Source: Lachnospiraceae bacterium (lineage in GTDB: Bacteria; Bacillota; Clostridia; Lachnospirales; Lachnospiraceae). Taken from it: a DNA stretch of 64,000 bases. Position numbers and translations under genes: made by a program. The notes under the pieces are model-generated. The model had not been told where the DNA came from. It saw only the letters and a list, made by a program, of their open reading frames with translations, and did no database searches. Location: positions 1 to 64,000 of the forward strand of contig JAFZDQ010000049.1 of the NCBI GenBank assembly GCA_017561085.1, given 5' to 3'. Of this stretch, positions 27,245 to 37,933 are shown one piece after another (the stretch's first letter is position 1; every line of letters begins with the position of its first letter).

Positions 27245-28900
27245 GTGGCTAATACAATCGACGCTAAGCTGCTTGCAAAGATGTTCTTATCTGGTGCAAA
27301 AAATTTAGAGTCCAAAAAAGAATGGATTAATGATTTAAACGTTTTCCCTGTGCCCGATGGTGATACGGGAACCAATATGACTTTAACCATCATGGCAGCT
27401 GCCAAAGAGGTATCTGCACTTGGTGATACGGATATGGTATCTATTTGTAAAGCAATTTCTTCAGGCTCCTTACGTGGTGCCCGCGGAAATTCCGGTGTTA
27501 TTTTATCCCAGCTTTTCAGAGGTTTCACCAAATCTATCAAAGAATTGGATGAACTTACCGTGGCAGATCTTGCAGATGCAAGTGAAAAGGCCGTTGAAAC
27601 AGCATATAAAGCTGTTATGAAACCCAAAGAGGGTACCATCCTTACCGTTGCAAAAGGTGCAAGCCAAAGAGCACGTGAACTTGCGGATGAAGGATGCCAG
27701 GATTTAACAGTCTTTTTTGATGAAGTCATTAAATATGCAGACGAAGTATTGGAACAGACCCCTGAAATGTTACCTGTTTTAAAGCAGGCAGGTGTTGTAG
27801 ACTCCGGCGGACAGGGTCTTATGCAGGTATTAAAGGGCGCATATGACGCATTCCTTGGTAAAGAAATTGATTTATCCATTCCTGAAGTGACTCATGCAAA
27901 TACTGCGAAAGTAAGCTATGATGCACAGGCTCAGGCTGATATTAAATTCGGATATTGTACGGAGTTTATTATTCTTTTATCCAAGACTTTTAATATTAAG
28001 CATGAAATTGATTTTAAAGAATATCTTGAATCTATCGGTGATTCCATTGTTGTGGTTGCGGATGATGATGTGGTTAAGGTACATGTACATACCAACGATC
28101 CCGGTCTTGCAATCCAGCGTGCATTAAAATACGGTGCATTATCCAATATGAAAATTGATAACATGCGCTTAGAGCACCAGGAAAAACTTTTCCAGATGGA
28201 AGAAGCAGCGAAAGAAGAGTCTGTAGAAGAAATGCCTCACAAGGAAGTTGGCTTTATTGCCGTCTCTGTTGGTGAGGGTATCAACGAAATCTTTCAGGGA
28301 CTTGGTGTTGACTACATCATTGAAGGTGGTCAGACTATGAATCCCAGTACGGAAGATATGTTAAACGCGATTGAAAAAGTAAATGCGGATACCATTTACA
28401 TTCTTCCCAATAATAAAAATATCATTTTAGCCGCTAATCAGGCCAGAGATTTGGTAGAAGATAAAAATATCGTAGTAATTCCTACCAAAACCGTACCCCA
28501 GGGTATCACTGCAATCATCAATTATGTGCCGGATTTATCTGCAGAAGAAAATGCACAGTGTATGATGAATGAAATTGCTAATGTGAAAACCGGACAGGTA
28601 ACCTATGCCGTACGTGATACCATGATTGATGATAAAGAAATCAAAGAAGGTGATTTCATGGGAATCGGCGATGCGGGTATTTTATCCGTAGGCAGAGAAA
28701 TGTCTGATGTTACCTTCCAAATGGTTCAGGAAATGATGGACGATTCCTTAGAGTTAATCAGTGTTTATTATGGTGCTGATGTTACCGAAGAAGATGCTGA
28801 AAATCTGAAGAACAGAATTGAAGAAGCTTATCCTTCCTGTGACATTGAATTACAGTATGGCGGCCAGCCGATTTATTATTTCATTATTTCAGCTGAATAG
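27245..28900 (+). CDS. fakA: Fatty acid kinase catalytic subunit FakA (DAK2/DegV-type, YloV)
   Basis: 551 residues from a GTG with GAGGAGG upstream. The N-terminal DhaL (DAK2) kinase domain has the metal/ATP motif PVPDGDTGTNM (about 37-47) and a middle GSLRGARGNSGVILSQ loop. The C-terminal half is the FakA-specific domain. It phosphorylates exogenous fatty acids presented by a FakB/DegV protein; a degV gene lies 2.2 kb downstream in the same direction. Confidence 0.92.
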   Translation: MANTIDAKLLAKMFLSGAKNLESKKEWINDLNVFPVPDGDTGTNMTLTIMAAAKEVSALGDTDMVSICKAISSGSLRGARGNSGVILSQLFRGFTKSIKELDELTVADLADASEKAVETAYKAVMKPKEGTILTVAKGASQRARELADEGCQDLTVFFDEVIKYADEVLEQTPEMLPVLKQAGVVDSGGQGLMQVLKGAYDAFLGKEIDLSIPEVTHANTAKVSYDAQAQADIKFGYCTEFIILLSKTFNIKHEIDFKEYLESIGDSIVVVADDDVVKVHVHTNDPGLAIQRALKYGALSNMKIDNMRLEHQEKLFQMEEAAKEESVEEMPHKEVGFIAVSVGEGINEIFQGLGVDYIIEGGQTMNPSTEDMLNAIEKVNADTIYILPNNKNIILAANQARDLVEDKNIVVIPTKTVPQGITAIINYVPDLSAEENAQCMMNEIANVKTGQVTYAVRDTMIDDKEIKEGDFMGIGDAGILSVGREMSDVTFQMVQEMMDDSLELISVYYGADVTEEDAENLKNRIEEAYPSCDIELQYGGQPIYYFIISAE

Positions 28901-28924
28901 TCATCGGATCTGATATTAATTTTG

Positions 28925-28953
28925 AAAGGACGGATTTAATTCCGTCCTTTTTT
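28925..28953 (+). terminator. Rho-independent terminator after fakA
   Basis: AAAGGACGGA (28925-28934) and TCCGTCCTTT (28941-28950) form a ten-base stem with a six-base loop and a trailing T run. Confidence 0.88.
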
Positions 28954-28999
28954 GATAGAAAATTTCAAAGTATTGACTTTTTTATTTCGGGGAAAGAAA

Positions 29000-31063
29000 A
29001 TGAATGATTTAAAAAATATTCCTATAACATCCTTAAAGGGAATTGGTGAAAAAACTGCGAAACTATTTGCGAAACTGAATATTCATAATGTATATGACTT
29101 GTTGCATCATTTTCCCAGAGATTATGTGACATATGAAAGTCCGGTTCTTTTAAGCGATGCGAAAGAGGACAGCATTGTTACGCTGAAACTGACCATCGCA
29201 GGTTCTTTACGCAACAAAAAAGTACGGAATTTAACCATCACTAATGCAATGGGACGGGATAATGGCGCGGCGATATCCCTTACCTTTTTTAATTCCCCTT
29301 TTTTGCTAAACATATTAAAACCGGGCAGTACTTATTTATTTCGGGGTAAAATAATAAACGAAAGTGGACGCCTTGTTATGGAACAGCCTAAGGTATACAC
29401 ACAAGAGGAATACCAAAAGCTGATGAACGGCTTACAGCCTTCTTATCCTCTGACAGCTCATTTGACTAACCATATGGTGTCAAAAGCCATGAAACAGGCT
29501 GTTTTAAGTATTACAGAGGAAGAATATTTACCTGACAATATTTTATCCGAATATGCTCTAATATCCAAAAAACAAGCCTTTATGGATATTCATTTTCCTA
29601 CCTGCTATGAAGATATGCTAAAAGCCAGGAATCGTTTGTGCTTTGATGAATTTTTCGTATTTTTACTTGCCATCCGCCTGTTAAAGGATAAAAGTGAAGC
29701 ACAAGACACCATTTATCCGATGATTGAAACTGCGCAGGCAAGCCGCTTTATGGAGCAATTACCGTACAAATTAACCGGCGCTCAGCAAAAGGTATGGGAA
29801 GAAGTGAAAGAAGACTTAACAAGCGGTAAAACCATGAACCGTTTAATCCAGGGTGATGTAGGCAGCGGAAAAACAATTCTTGCCTTTTTGGCGCTTATTA
29901 TGACAGTTTCTAACGGATATCAGGGAGCTTTAATGGCACCTACCGAAATTCTTGCCACCCAGCATTTTGAGCAATTAATGGATTTCGCAAATAAGTATCA
30001 CTTGCCGTTAAAACCTGTTTTGTTAACCGGCTCGGTATCTGCCAAAAACAAACGGGAAATTTATGCCAAAATAGAAGCCGGAGACTTTAATGTCATAATC
30101 GGAACCCATGCGCTTATTCAGGAGAAGGTAAATTACAAAAATTTAGCCCTTGTTATAACAGATGAGCAGCATCGTTTCGGCGTAAAGCAACGGGAATCCT
30201 TCAGCCGCAAAGGACAGGCCTCCCATATACTTGTTATGAGCGCAACACCCATTCCCCGAAGTCTGGCAATCATTCTTTATGGGGATATGCATTTATCTGT
30301 TGTGGACGAATTACCTGCTAACAGACTGCCCATTAAAAACTGTGTAGTCGGAAAAAATTATCGTCCGAAAGCCTATGAATTCATTGAAAAAGAAGTAGCA
30401 AAAGGACATCAGGCTTATGTGATCTGCCCTATGGTAGATGAAAATGATGAAGATTCACCTTTAGAAAACGTCATTGATTATACTTTAACCTTAAAAAATG
30501 AATTACCGGACAAAATCAGGGTATCCTATCTTCATGGAAAAATGAAACCCATTGAGAAAAATAAAGTCATGGAAGATTTTGCCTCCGGAAATATTGATGT
30601 ATTAGTTTCAACTACCGTTATTGAAGTAGGCATTAACGTCCCTAATGCAACGGTAATGATGATTGAAAATGCACAACGGTTCGGTTTAGCCCAGCTTCAT
30701 CAGCTGCGTGGCCGTATCGGCAGGGGAAATGCCCAGTCTTATTGTATTTTTATTAATACGGCTGAAAACGACAGTTCCAAGGAACGTCTTGATATCTTAA
30801 ATCACTCCAATGACGGATTTTTTATCGCGCAGGAAGACTTAAAACTGCGAGGCCCCGGAGATTTGTTTGGTATCAGACAAAGCGGCGACATGGAATTTCG
30901 CATTGCTGATATCTATCAGGACAGCAAACTGCTGAAAAAAGTGAGTAAAACCGTAGATGAAATTCTTTTGGAAGATGAACATTTACAATCCCCAAAATAT
31001 AGTAGACTAGGTACGTATCTAACCCAAAATATGGCGAAATTTATTGACTTTACATCCATCTGA
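29000..31063 (+). CDS. recG: ATP-dependent DNA helicase RecG
   Basis: 687 residues from the ATG at 29000 (GGGGA upstream); an earlier in-frame start at 28952 adds 16 residues and overlaps the terminator. An N-terminal wedge/OB domain is followed by SF2 helicase motifs: Walker A GDVGSGKT (285-292), the DEQH box, and motif VI region (LHQLRGRIGRG). It remodels stalled forks and Holliday junctions. Slightly short N-terminus is usual in Clostridia. Confidence 0.95.
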   Translation: MNDLKNIPITSLKGIGEKTAKLFAKLNIHNVYDLLHHFPRDYVTYESPVLLSDAKEDSIVTLKLTIAGSLRNKKVRNLTITNAMGRDNGAAISLTFFNSPFLLNILKPGSTYLFRGKIINESGRLVMEQPKVYTQEEYQKLMNGLQPSYPLTAHLTNHMVSKAMKQAVLSITEEEYLPDNILSEYALISKKQAFMDIHFPTCYEDMLKARNRLCFDEFFVFLLAIRLLKDKSEAQDTIYPMIETAQASRFMEQLPYKLTGAQQKVWEEVKEDLTSGKTMNRLIQGDVGSGKTILAFLALIMTVSNGYQGALMAPTEILATQHFEQLMDFANKYHLPLKPVLLTGSVSAKNKREIYAKIEAGDFNVIIGTHALIQEKVNYKNLALVITDEQHRFGVKQRESFSRKGQASHILVMSATPIPRSLAIILYGDMHLSVVDELPANRLPIKNCVVGKNYRPKAYEFIEKEVAKGHQAYVICPMVDENDEDSPLENVIDYTLTLKNELPDKIRVSYLHGKMKPIEKNKVMEDFASGNIDVLVSTTVIEVGINVPNATVMMIENAQRFGLAQLHQLRGRIGRGNAQSYCIFINTAENDSSKERLDILNHSNDGFFIAQEDLKLRGPGDLFGIRQSGDMEFRIADIYQDSKLLKKVSKTVDEILLEDEHLQSPKYSRLGTYLTQNMAKFIDFTSI

Positions 31064-31123
31064 CAGTAAAATATATTTGTATGACCATTTTTATTTTGAA
31101 TGAAAGAAAGGTAGGTAATCATA

Positions 31124-31990
31124 TTGCCAAAAGTTGCAATCGTAACAGACAGTAATAGCGGCATTACACAGAAACAGGGCCGGGAACTTGGTGTTTGTGT
31201 AATTCCCATGCCTTTTATGATAAATGACATGCCTTATTTTGAGGATATTAATTTAACACAGGAAGCATTTTATGAAAAGTTAAGTGATGATGAGACGATT
31301 CTCACCAGTCAGCCCTCTCCTGAAGTAATTTTAGATACTTGGGATGCCTTGTTAAAAGAGTATGATGAAATTGTGCATATTCCTATGAGCAGCGGCTTAT
31401 CAGGTGCTTTTCAAAGTGCCTATATGCTTTCTCAGGATTATGAGGGAAAGGTTCAAATCGTTAATAACCAGCGAATATCCGTTCCGCAGCAATTATCCGT
31501 ACTGGATGCGCTTTCTATGGCTGAAAAAGGTAAAACTGCGAAAGAAATCAAAGAATTTTTGGAAGAAGATAAATTCAATTCCGCTATCTATATCATGGTT
31601 GATACCTTAACTTACTTAAAAAAGGGCGGAAGAATCACACCTGCGGTGGCAACAATCGGAAATATCCTGAAAATCAAACCGATTTTACAAATTCATGGTG
31701 AGAAGCTGGATACCTTTGCCAAAGCCCGTACCTTATCACAGGCCAAATCAATGATGCTGAATGCACTTAAAAATGACTTGAGCAAACATTTCGGTGAAAT
31801 ATCACCGGAAAAAGCCAATCTTCAGATTGCTTATACCAAAGACAGTCAGGCTGCTGAAGAATTGAAACTGGAAATGGAAAAGGAATTTCCCGGATTTGAT
31901 ATTTTGATGGCACCTTTATCCTTAAGTGTATCCTGTCATATCGGCCCTGGTGCCCTGGGAGTAGCTTGGTGTAAAAAGAATCAGTTTTAA
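31124..31990 (+). CDS. DegV family fatty-acid-binding protein
   Basis: 288 residues from a TTG at 31124; an A/G-rich ribosome binding site (AAAGGTAGG) lies upstream, and the protein begins at the conserved PKVAIVTDSNSGI. The fatty-acid carboxylate site includes the SSGLSGAFQSA segment and the DTLTYLKKGGRI motif. DegV (FakB) proteins deliver fatty acids to FakA. The nearby fakA supports this role. Confidence 0.9.
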   Translation: MPKVAIVTDSNSGITQKQGRELGVCVIPMPFMINDMPYFEDINLTQEAFYEKLSDDETILTSQPSPEVILDTWDALLKEYDEIVHIPMSSGLSGAFQSAYMLSQDYEGKVQIVNNQRISVPQQLSVLDALSMAEKGKTAKEIKEFLEEDKFNSAIYIMVDTLTYLKKGGRITPAVATIGNILKIKPILQIHGEKLDTFAKARTLSQAKSMMLNALKNDLSKHFGEISPEKANLQIAYTKDSQAAEELKLEMEKEFPGFDILMAPLSLSVSCHIGPGALGVAWCKKNQF

Positions 31991-32013
31991 CAAATAAGAA
32001 AGAGGAAACGAAA

Positions 32014-33936
32014 ATGGCAAAAGCTGCAGTATATGATGCCTCAAGTATCACCGTCCTGGAAGGATTGGAAGCCGTAAGAAAAAGGCCTGGTATGTACATC
32101 GGTAGTGTTTCTACCAAGGGTCTTAATCATTTAATATATGAAATTGTTGACAATGCAGTAGACGAGCATTTGGCAGGTTTTTGTACGGAAATTTCCGTGA
32201 CACTGGAAGCTGACGGTTCTGCAACCATTGAGGATAACGGACGTGGTATCCCGGTGGGGATGCATGAAAAAGGCATCAGTGCGGAAAGATTAGTTTTTAC
32301 AACTCTTCATGCAGGCGGTAAATTTGATAATAGTGCCTATAAGACCAGCGGTGGTTTACATGGTGTTGGTTCCTCCGTTGTAAATGCCTTGTCCACATAC
32401 TTAACTGTTCAGGTCCGTAACGGCGGAAATATTTTCGAAGACCGCTACGAACGTGGTACACCTGTAGTGAAGCTGATTGACGGCCTCTTGCCTATCGTAG
32501 GCAAATCCAAAGGAACCGGTACGAAAATCAACTTTTTACCGGATGATACCATTTTTGACAAGACAAGATTTAAAGAAGATGATATTAAGAGCCGTTTACA
32601 TGAAACCGCTTATTTAAATCCTGCACTTACCATTATTTTTACGGATAAGCGCCAAGAAGTTCCCGAAACGGTTACTTACTCAGAGCCTGACGGAATCATC
32701 GGTTATATCAAGGATTTAAACAAATCCAAGGAAAACATTCATGATGTCATTTATTTTACCGGCGAAGCAGATGGGATTGCGGTAGAATGTGCGCTTCAGT
32801 ATGTAAATGAATTCCACGAGAATGTGCTTGGTTTTTGTAACAATATCTATAATGCGGAGGGCGGTACCCATTTAACCGGTTTTAAAACTGCATTTACTAA
32901 TATTATTAATACCTATGCGCGGGAACTTAACATCCTGAAGGAAAAGGATGCGAATTTTACCGGTGCTGATGTACGTAACGGTATGACAGCAGTAATCACC
33001 ATTAAGCATCCGGATCCCCGTTTTGAAGGACAGACCAAGACCAAGTTAGATAACCAGGATGCAACCAAAGTTGTAAGTAAAATTACAGCTGAGGAATTAG
33101 TCCGTTATTTTGACAGGAATTTAGAGACCTTAAAGAAAGTAATCAGCTGTGCGGAAAAAGCATCCCTTATCCGTAAAAAGGAAGAAAAAGCCAAAACCAA
33201 TATGCTGACCAAGCAAAAATTTTCCTTTGATTCTAACGGAAAACTTGCAAATTGTGAGTCCAGAGATGCGTCTAAGTGTGAAATATTCATTGTCGAAGGT
33301 GATTCCGCGGGCGGTAGTGCCAAAACTGCAAGAAATCGTGCATATCAGGCAATTTTACCCATCCGCGGAAAGATCTTAAACGTAGAAAAAGCAAGTATTG
33401 ATAAGGTACTTGCCAATGCAGAAATCAAAACCATGATTAATGCTTTCGGCTGCGGTTTTTCCGAAGGCTACGGCAATGACTTCGATATCAGTAAATTACG
33501 TTATGACAAGATTATTATCATGACCGATGCGGACGTGGATGGTTCCCATATTTCAACGCTTTTGCTTACTTTGTTTTACCGGTTTATGCCGGAACTTATC
33601 TTTGAAGGACACGTCTATCTTGCAACACCTCCTTTATACAAGGCAATGCCAAGCAAGGGAGAAGAGGAATACCTTTATGATGACAAAGAATTAGAGCGTT
33701 ACCGCAAACGTCACAAAGGACCTTTTACCCTGCAAAGATATAAAGGTCTCGGTGAAATGGATGCCGAGCAGTTATGGGAAACTACTTTAAATCCTGAAAC
33801 ACGAATTTTAAAACAGGTAGAAATTGAAGATGCAAGAATGGCATCCGAAGTAACAGAACTTTTAATGGGTACGGACGTACCACCCAGAAAAGCATTTATT
33901 TATCAGCATGCAACCGATGCACAGCTGGATGTATAG
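32014..33936 (+). CDS. parE: Type IIA topoisomerase ATPase subunit (ParE/GyrB type)
   Basis: 640 residues. GHKL ATPase motifs are EIVDNAVDE, DNGRGIP and GGLHGVGSSVVNALS; the TOPRIM domain has VEGDSAGGSA and DADVDGSHI; the tail has QRYKGLGEMDAEQLWETT. Sequence alone does not firmly separate ParE from GyrB, but the paired A subunit lacks a gyrase box, so topoisomerase IV is favoured. The A subunit follows after 20 bases. The protein is the ATP-driven part of a chromosome decatenase and target of aminocoumarins. Confidence 0.85.
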   Translation: MAKAAVYDASSITVLEGLEAVRKRPGMYIGSVSTKGLNHLIYEIVDNAVDEHLAGFCTEISVTLEADGSATIEDNGRGIPVGMHEKGISAERLVFTTLHAGGKFDNSAYKTSGGLHGVGSSVVNALSTYLTVQVRNGGNIFEDRYERGTPVVKLIDGLLPIVGKSKGTGTKINFLPDDTIFDKTRFKEDDIKSRLHETAYLNPALTIIFTDKRQEVPETVTYSEPDGIIGYIKDLNKSKENIHDVIYFTGEADGIAVECALQYVNEFHENVLGFCNNIYNAEGGTHLTGFKTAFTNIINTYARELNILKEKDANFTGADVRNGMTAVITIKHPDPRFEGQTKTKLDNQDATKVVSKITAEELVRYFDRNLETLKKVISCAEKASLIRKKEEKAKTNMLTKQKFSFDSNGKLANCESRDASKCEIFIVEGDSAGGSAKTARNRAYQAILPIRGKILNVEKASIDKVLANAEIKTMINAFGCGFSEGYGNDFDISKLRYDKIIIMTDADVDGSHISTLLLTLFYRFMPELIFEGHVYLATPPLYKAMPSKGEEEYLYDDKELERYRKRHKGPFTLQRYKGLGEMDAEQLWETTLNPETRILKQVEIEDARMASEVTELLMGTDVPPRKAFIYQHATDAQLDV

Positions 33937-33956
33937 AAAGGCTTTAGGATACATAG

Positions 33957-36191
33957 ATGGAAGAGAAAATCATCAAAACCGAATATTCAGAGGTCATGCA
34001 GAAATCATTTATTGATTATGCCATGAGTGTTATTATTGCCAGGGCATTACCGGATGTCCGCGACGGCCTTAAGCCCGTTCAAAGGCGTACCCTTTATGAT
34101 ATGCATGAACTTGGAATTAAATACGATAAACCTTACCGTAAGAGCGCACGTATCGTGGGTGACACCATGGGTAAATATCATCCCCACGGAGACAGTTCTA
34201 TTTATGAAGCCCTGGTAGTAATGACCCAGGATTTCAAAAAAGGACTTCCCTTAATCGACGGACACGGTAACTTTGGTAATATCGAAGGAGACGGCGCAGC
34301 TGCCATGCGTTATACGGAAGCGAGACTCCAGCAGATTACCCAGGAAGCCTTTTTGGCGGATTTGGATAAAGATGTAGTTGATTTTATCCCGAACTTTGAT
34401 GAAACGGAAAAAGAACCTTCCGTTCTTCCTGCCAAGTTCCCTAACCTTTTGGTGAATGGTTCCGAAGGTATCGCTGTCGGTATGACAACCAGCATTCCGC
34501 CTCATAATTTAGCCGAAGTAATTGATGCAACCAAGGCTTATATGCAGGATGAATCCATTACCATAGAAGGCCTTATGAAATATATCAAAGGCCCTGATTT
34601 CCCTACCGGCGGTATTGTAATTAACAAAGATGAACTTCTTGATATTTATACCACCGGAACAGGAAAAATTAAGGTCCGTGGTAAAGTAGATATCGAAAAA
34701 GGAAAAGCAGGCAAAACAAGTGTGGTAATCAGTGAAATTCCTTACCCCATGATTGGTGCCAATATTGCTAAGTTCCTTTTGGATGTAGCTGCTCTTTATG
34801 AAACCAAAAAGACACAGGATATCGTTGATATTTCCAATCAATCTTCCAAAGAAGGTATCCGTATTGTTATTGAACTTCGTAAAGATGCAGATGTAGATAA
34901 CTTTATCAATATGCTTTACAAAAAGACCCGTTTAGAGGATACTTTCGGTGTAAATATGCTTGCAATTGCTGACGGCAGACCGGAAACTATGAGTCTGAAG
35001 CAAATTATTAAGCACAATGTGGATTTCCAATTTGAAGTAGCAACCCGCAAGTACAACACACTGCTTCAAAAGGAATTAGACCGTAAGGAAATTCAGGAAG
35101 GTCTTATTAAAGCATGTAATGTTATTGACCTGATTATCGAAATTTTAAGAGGTTCCAAGGACCGTGCCATGGCAAAGGCCTGCCTGGTAGACGGAAAGGT
35201 CGACGGAATCAAATTTAAATATAAAGAATCCAAAATTATGGCTACCCAGCTTTGTTTTACGGAAAAACAAGCGAATGCTATTTTGGAAATGCGTTTATAC
35301 AAATTAATCGGTCTGGAAATTGAAGCACTTATTAATGAGCATGAAGATACCCTTGCCAATATTTACAGATACGAGGATATTTTAGCCAGAAGAGATTCCA
35401 TGGCACAGGTTATCATGAATGAGCTGGATGAAATCAAGCGCAATTTTAAGCGTGAAAGACGTACAGCCATTGAAAACGCTGCCGAAGCAGTTTATGAAGA
35501 AAAGAAAATCGAAGAGATGGAAGTGGTATGCTTAATGGACCGTTTCGGTTATACCAAAACCGTCGATATGGCTACTTACGAAAGAAACAAAGAAGCTGCT
35601 GATGCAGAAAACAAATATATTATCACATGCAAAAATACCGGTAAAATTTGTATTTTTACCAATACCGGTCAGCTTCATACCGTAAAAGTAATGGATTTAC
35701 CTTTCGGAAAATTCCGTGATAAAGGAATTCCCATTGATAATATCAGTAATTTTAACTCTGAAAAGGAAACTATGATTCTGGTTACCAGCCAGACTTCCTT
35801 AAATCTTTACCGTGTGATTTTTGCCACCAAACTATCTATGTTAAAAGTAGTAGACGGCGGTGAATTTGATGTGGCTAAGCGTACCGTAGCTGCTACTAAA
35901 TTACAGGATGATGATGAAGTAGTACATGTAGCAATCTTAAAAGACCAGAGGAACATGGTATTACAAACAGCAGATGGCTTTTTCTTAAAATTCCCCATTG
36001 AGGAAATTCCTGAAAAGAAAAAGGGTGCTGTGGGTGTCCGCGGAATGAAGCTTTCAGCGAAAGATTTCATAGAACATGTATATTACACAGGCCCCGGTTA
36101 TGAAAACAATATTGATTACAAAGACCGTTCCCTTGATATCGGCAGATTAAAGATTTCAAAACGTGATACCAAAGGAAACAAACAGCGCTAA
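33957..36191 (+). CDS. parC: Type IIA topoisomerase cleavage subunit (ParC/GyrA type)
   Basis: 744 residues. The winged-helix/tower part has the catalytic Tyr119 in [10 protein letters not shown], and the quinolone region reads [13 protein letters not shown] with Ser80 and Glu84. The C-terminal beta-pinwheel (about 500-744) is shortened. The GyrA box (QRRGGKG), needed to wrap DNA for supercoiling, is absent, which fits topoisomerase IV rather than gyrase. Databases may still call it GyrA. It forms a heterotetramer with the preceding gene product. Confidence 0.85.
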   Translation: MEEKIIKTEYSEVMQKSFIDYAMSVIIARALPDVRDGLKPVQRRTLYDMHELGIKYDKPYRKSARIVGDTMGKYHPHGDSSIYEALVVMTQDFKKGLPLIDGHGNFGNIEGDGAAAMRYTEARLQQITQEAFLADLDKDVVDFIPNFDETEKEPSVLPAKFPNLLVNGSEGIAVGMTTSIPPHNLAEVIDATKAYMQDESITIEGLMKYIKGPDFPTGGIVINKDELLDIYTTGTGKIKVRGKVDIEKGKAGKTSVVISEIPYPMIGANIAKFLLDVAALYETKKTQDIVDISNQSSKEGIRIVIELRKDADVDNFINMLYKKTRLEDTFGVNMLAIADGRPETMSLKQIIKHNVDFQFEVATRKYNTLLQKELDRKEIQEGLIKACNVIDLIIEILRGSKDRAMAKACLVDGKVDGIKFKYKESKIMATQLCFTEKQANAILEMRLYKLIGLEIEALINEHEDTLANIYRYEDILARRDSMAQVIMNELDEIKRNFKRERRTAIENAAEAVYEEKKIEEMEVVCLMDRFGYTKTVDMATYERNKEAADAENKYIITCKNTGKICIFTNTGQLHTVKVMDLPFGKFRDKGIPIDNISNFNSEKETMILVTSQTSLNLYRVIFATKLSMLKVVDGGEFDVAKRTVAATKLQDDDEVVHVAILKDQRNMVLQTADGFFLKFPIEEIPEKKKGAVGVRGMKLSAKDFIEHVYYTGPGYENNIDYKDRSLDIGRLKISKRDTKGNKQR

Positions 36192-36203
36192 ACAGGAGAG
36201 AAT

Positions 36204-36755
36204 ATGAGAGTTATCGCAGGAACAGCAAGGAGTTTACCCTTAAAAACGCCTGCCGGGATGGATACCAGACCAACTACCGACAGAATCAAAGAAACCTTAT
36301 TTAATATGTTACAAACCATGGTGCCGGGATGTGTTTTTGTTGATATGTTTGCCGGAAGCGGCGGAATCGGCATTGAAGCCATCAGCCGTGGGGCTAAGCA
36401 TGCATATTTTATCGAAAATGCAAAGGATGCGGCTGCTTGTATCCAGGAAAATCTTAATTTCACGAAGTTTGGAAACAATGCTACCTTACTAAAACAGGAT
36501 GCCTTATCTGCTTTATCCCTGATTCACGAAAAAGAAGTGGATATTATTTTTATGGATCCCCCATACAAATCCGGGTTGGAAGATAGTATCATATCCGTAC
36601 TTGCCAATCAGCCTTATGTAACGGAAGATACGTGGATCATTATTGAAGCGGAACTGAAAAAGGATTTTTCCTTTGTTGAAAACTTTGGCTTTTATATTCA
36701 AAAAGAAAAGCTTTACAAAACAAATAAACATGTATTTTTAAGAAAATCTATCTAA
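36204..36755 (+). CDS. rsmD: 16S rRNA (guanine966-N2)-methyltransferase
   Basis: 183 residues. SAM-binding motif [15 protein letters not shown] and the catalytic DPPY at 118-121 (FMDPPYKSG). It methylates G966 of 16S rRNA. As in many Firmicutes it is followed directly by coaD (14 bases). GGAG lies six bases before the ATG. Confidence 0.93.
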   Translation: MRVIAGTARSLPLKTPAGMDTRPTTDRIKETLFNMLQTMVPGCVFVDMFAGSGGIGIEAISRGAKHAYFIENAKDAAACIQENLNFTKFGNNATLLKQDALSALSLIHEKEVDIIFMDPPYKSGLEDSIISVLANQPYVTEDTWIIIEAELKKDFSFVENFGFYIQKEKLYKTNKHVFLRKSI

Positions 36756-36769
36756 AGGAGCATATCAAT

Positions 36770-37261
36770 ATGAAAAGAGCAATTTATCCCGGAAGCTTTG
36801 ATCCCGTAACCTACGGACATCTGGATATTATCGAACGTGCCGCTAAAAATTTTGACGAAATTATTGTAAGTGTTTTGAACAATAAAACAAAGACACCATT
36901 GTTTTCTGTAGAAGAACGTGTTAATATATTGAAGGAAGCAACCAAGGATATTCCTAATGTAAAAGTAGAATCCTTCAGCGGACTTTTAGTAGATTATGCC
37001 AAGTCCAGAGACGTACATTTGATAGTCAGAGGTTTAAGAGCGATTACCGATTTTGAATACGAATTGCAGAATGCCCAGACAAATGCACTTTTATCCAAAG
37101 AATCCTTGGACACAATCTTTTTTGCGACCAGATTGGAATATGCTTATTTAAGTTCTTCCAGCGTAAAAGAAATTGCAAGTTTCGGTGGAGACATTTCCAT
37201 GTGTGTACCTGAATTTGTTTCCAAGCTTGTATATGAAAAATTTGGCTATGAAAAGAAATAA
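36770..37261 (+). CDS. coaD: Phosphopantetheine adenylyltransferase
   Basis: 163 residues, usual length. Nucleotidyltransferase motif [15 protein letters not shown] (6-20) and C-terminal [14 protein letters not shown]. It makes dephospho-CoA in CoA synthesis. It belongs to the rsmD-coaD operon and has GGAG before the ATG. Confidence 0.96.
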   Translation: MKRAIYPGSFDPVTYGHLDIIERAAKNFDEIIVSVLNNKTKTPLFSVEERVNILKEATKDIPNVKVESFSGLLVDYAKSRDVHLIVRGLRAITDFEYELQNAQTNALLSKESLDTIFFATRLEYAYLSSSSVKEIASFGGDISMCVPEFVSKLVYEKFGYEKK

Positions 37262-37276
37262 TGGGGGTCTAAGTCA

Positions 37277-37888
37277 TTGAGCAGCAGAATTGAACAATTG
37301 ATTGATGAAATTGAAGTATATATTGACAGTTGTAAATATCAGCCTTTATCTAATACGAAAATTGTCGTTAATAAAGAAGAAATTGATGAATTATTAAGAG
37401 AACTTCGTATGAAAACTCCTGATGAAATCAAGCGTTATCAGAAGATTATCAGTAACAAAGAAGCGATTTTAAATGATGCCCGCGCGAAAGCAGAAGCATT
37501 AATCAACGAAGCTACCATTCATACGAATGAACTGATTAATGAACATGAAATCATGCAGCAGGCTTATGCTCAGGCCAATGAAGTAGTAACCATGGCAACC
37601 CGTCAGGCACAGGAAATTCTTGATAATGCTACCATGGAAGCCAACAGTATGCGTATGGCTGCCATGCAGTATACCGATGATATGTTAGCAAATATCGAAG
37701 CATTACTTGCCCAGACAATGGGAACTACCAAATCAAACTATGAATCATTCATTGCATCCCTTACCCATTATAGTGATGTAGTCAATGCCAATCGTATTGA
37801 ATTAAATCCGCCCGAACCGGATGAATTTATTCCTGACGATGCAGATGATAGCGCATCCGATGATGTATTGAATCTTGATATGCTATAA
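37277..37888 (+). CDS. Coiled-coil protein (DivIVA/ATPase-subunit-like)
   Basis: 203 residues from a TTG start with GGGGG nine bases upstream. A long coiled coil with periodic Ala and Glu (residues about 60-140) resembles V-type ATPase subunit H/E or DivIVA-like proteins, and the acidic tail (EPDEFIPDDADDSASDD) is disordered. Often annotated simply as ATPase in related genomes, though no ATP-binding motif is present. A role in the cell-pole or envelope is possible. A terminator follows. Confidence 0.7.
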   Translation: MSSRIEQLIDEIEVYIDSCKYQPLSNTKIVVNKEEIDELLRELRMKTPDEIKRYQKIISNKEAILNDARAKAEALINEATIHTNELINEHEIMQQAYAQANEVVTMATRQAQEILDNATMEANSMRMAAMQYTDDMLANIEALLAQTMGTTKSNYESFIASLTHYSDVVNANRIELNPPEPDEFIPDDADDSASDDVLNLDML

Positions 37889-37893
37889 AATTT

Positions 37894-37924
37894 ACCGGCT
37901 TACAACTTGTAAGTCGGTTTTTTT
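37894..37924 (+). terminator. Rho-independent terminator
   Basis: ACCGGCTTACA (37894-37904) pairs, with one G-U wobble, with TGTAAGTCGGT (37908-37918), followed by seven T. Confidence 0.88.
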
Positions 37925-37933
37925 AGGAGAACT

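Noticed and set aside
27193..27879. Long open frame on the minus strand (228 residues) inside fakA
   Set aside because: It is antisense to a clear FakA gene, has no ribosome binding site and shows no domain; it is a by-product of codon use.
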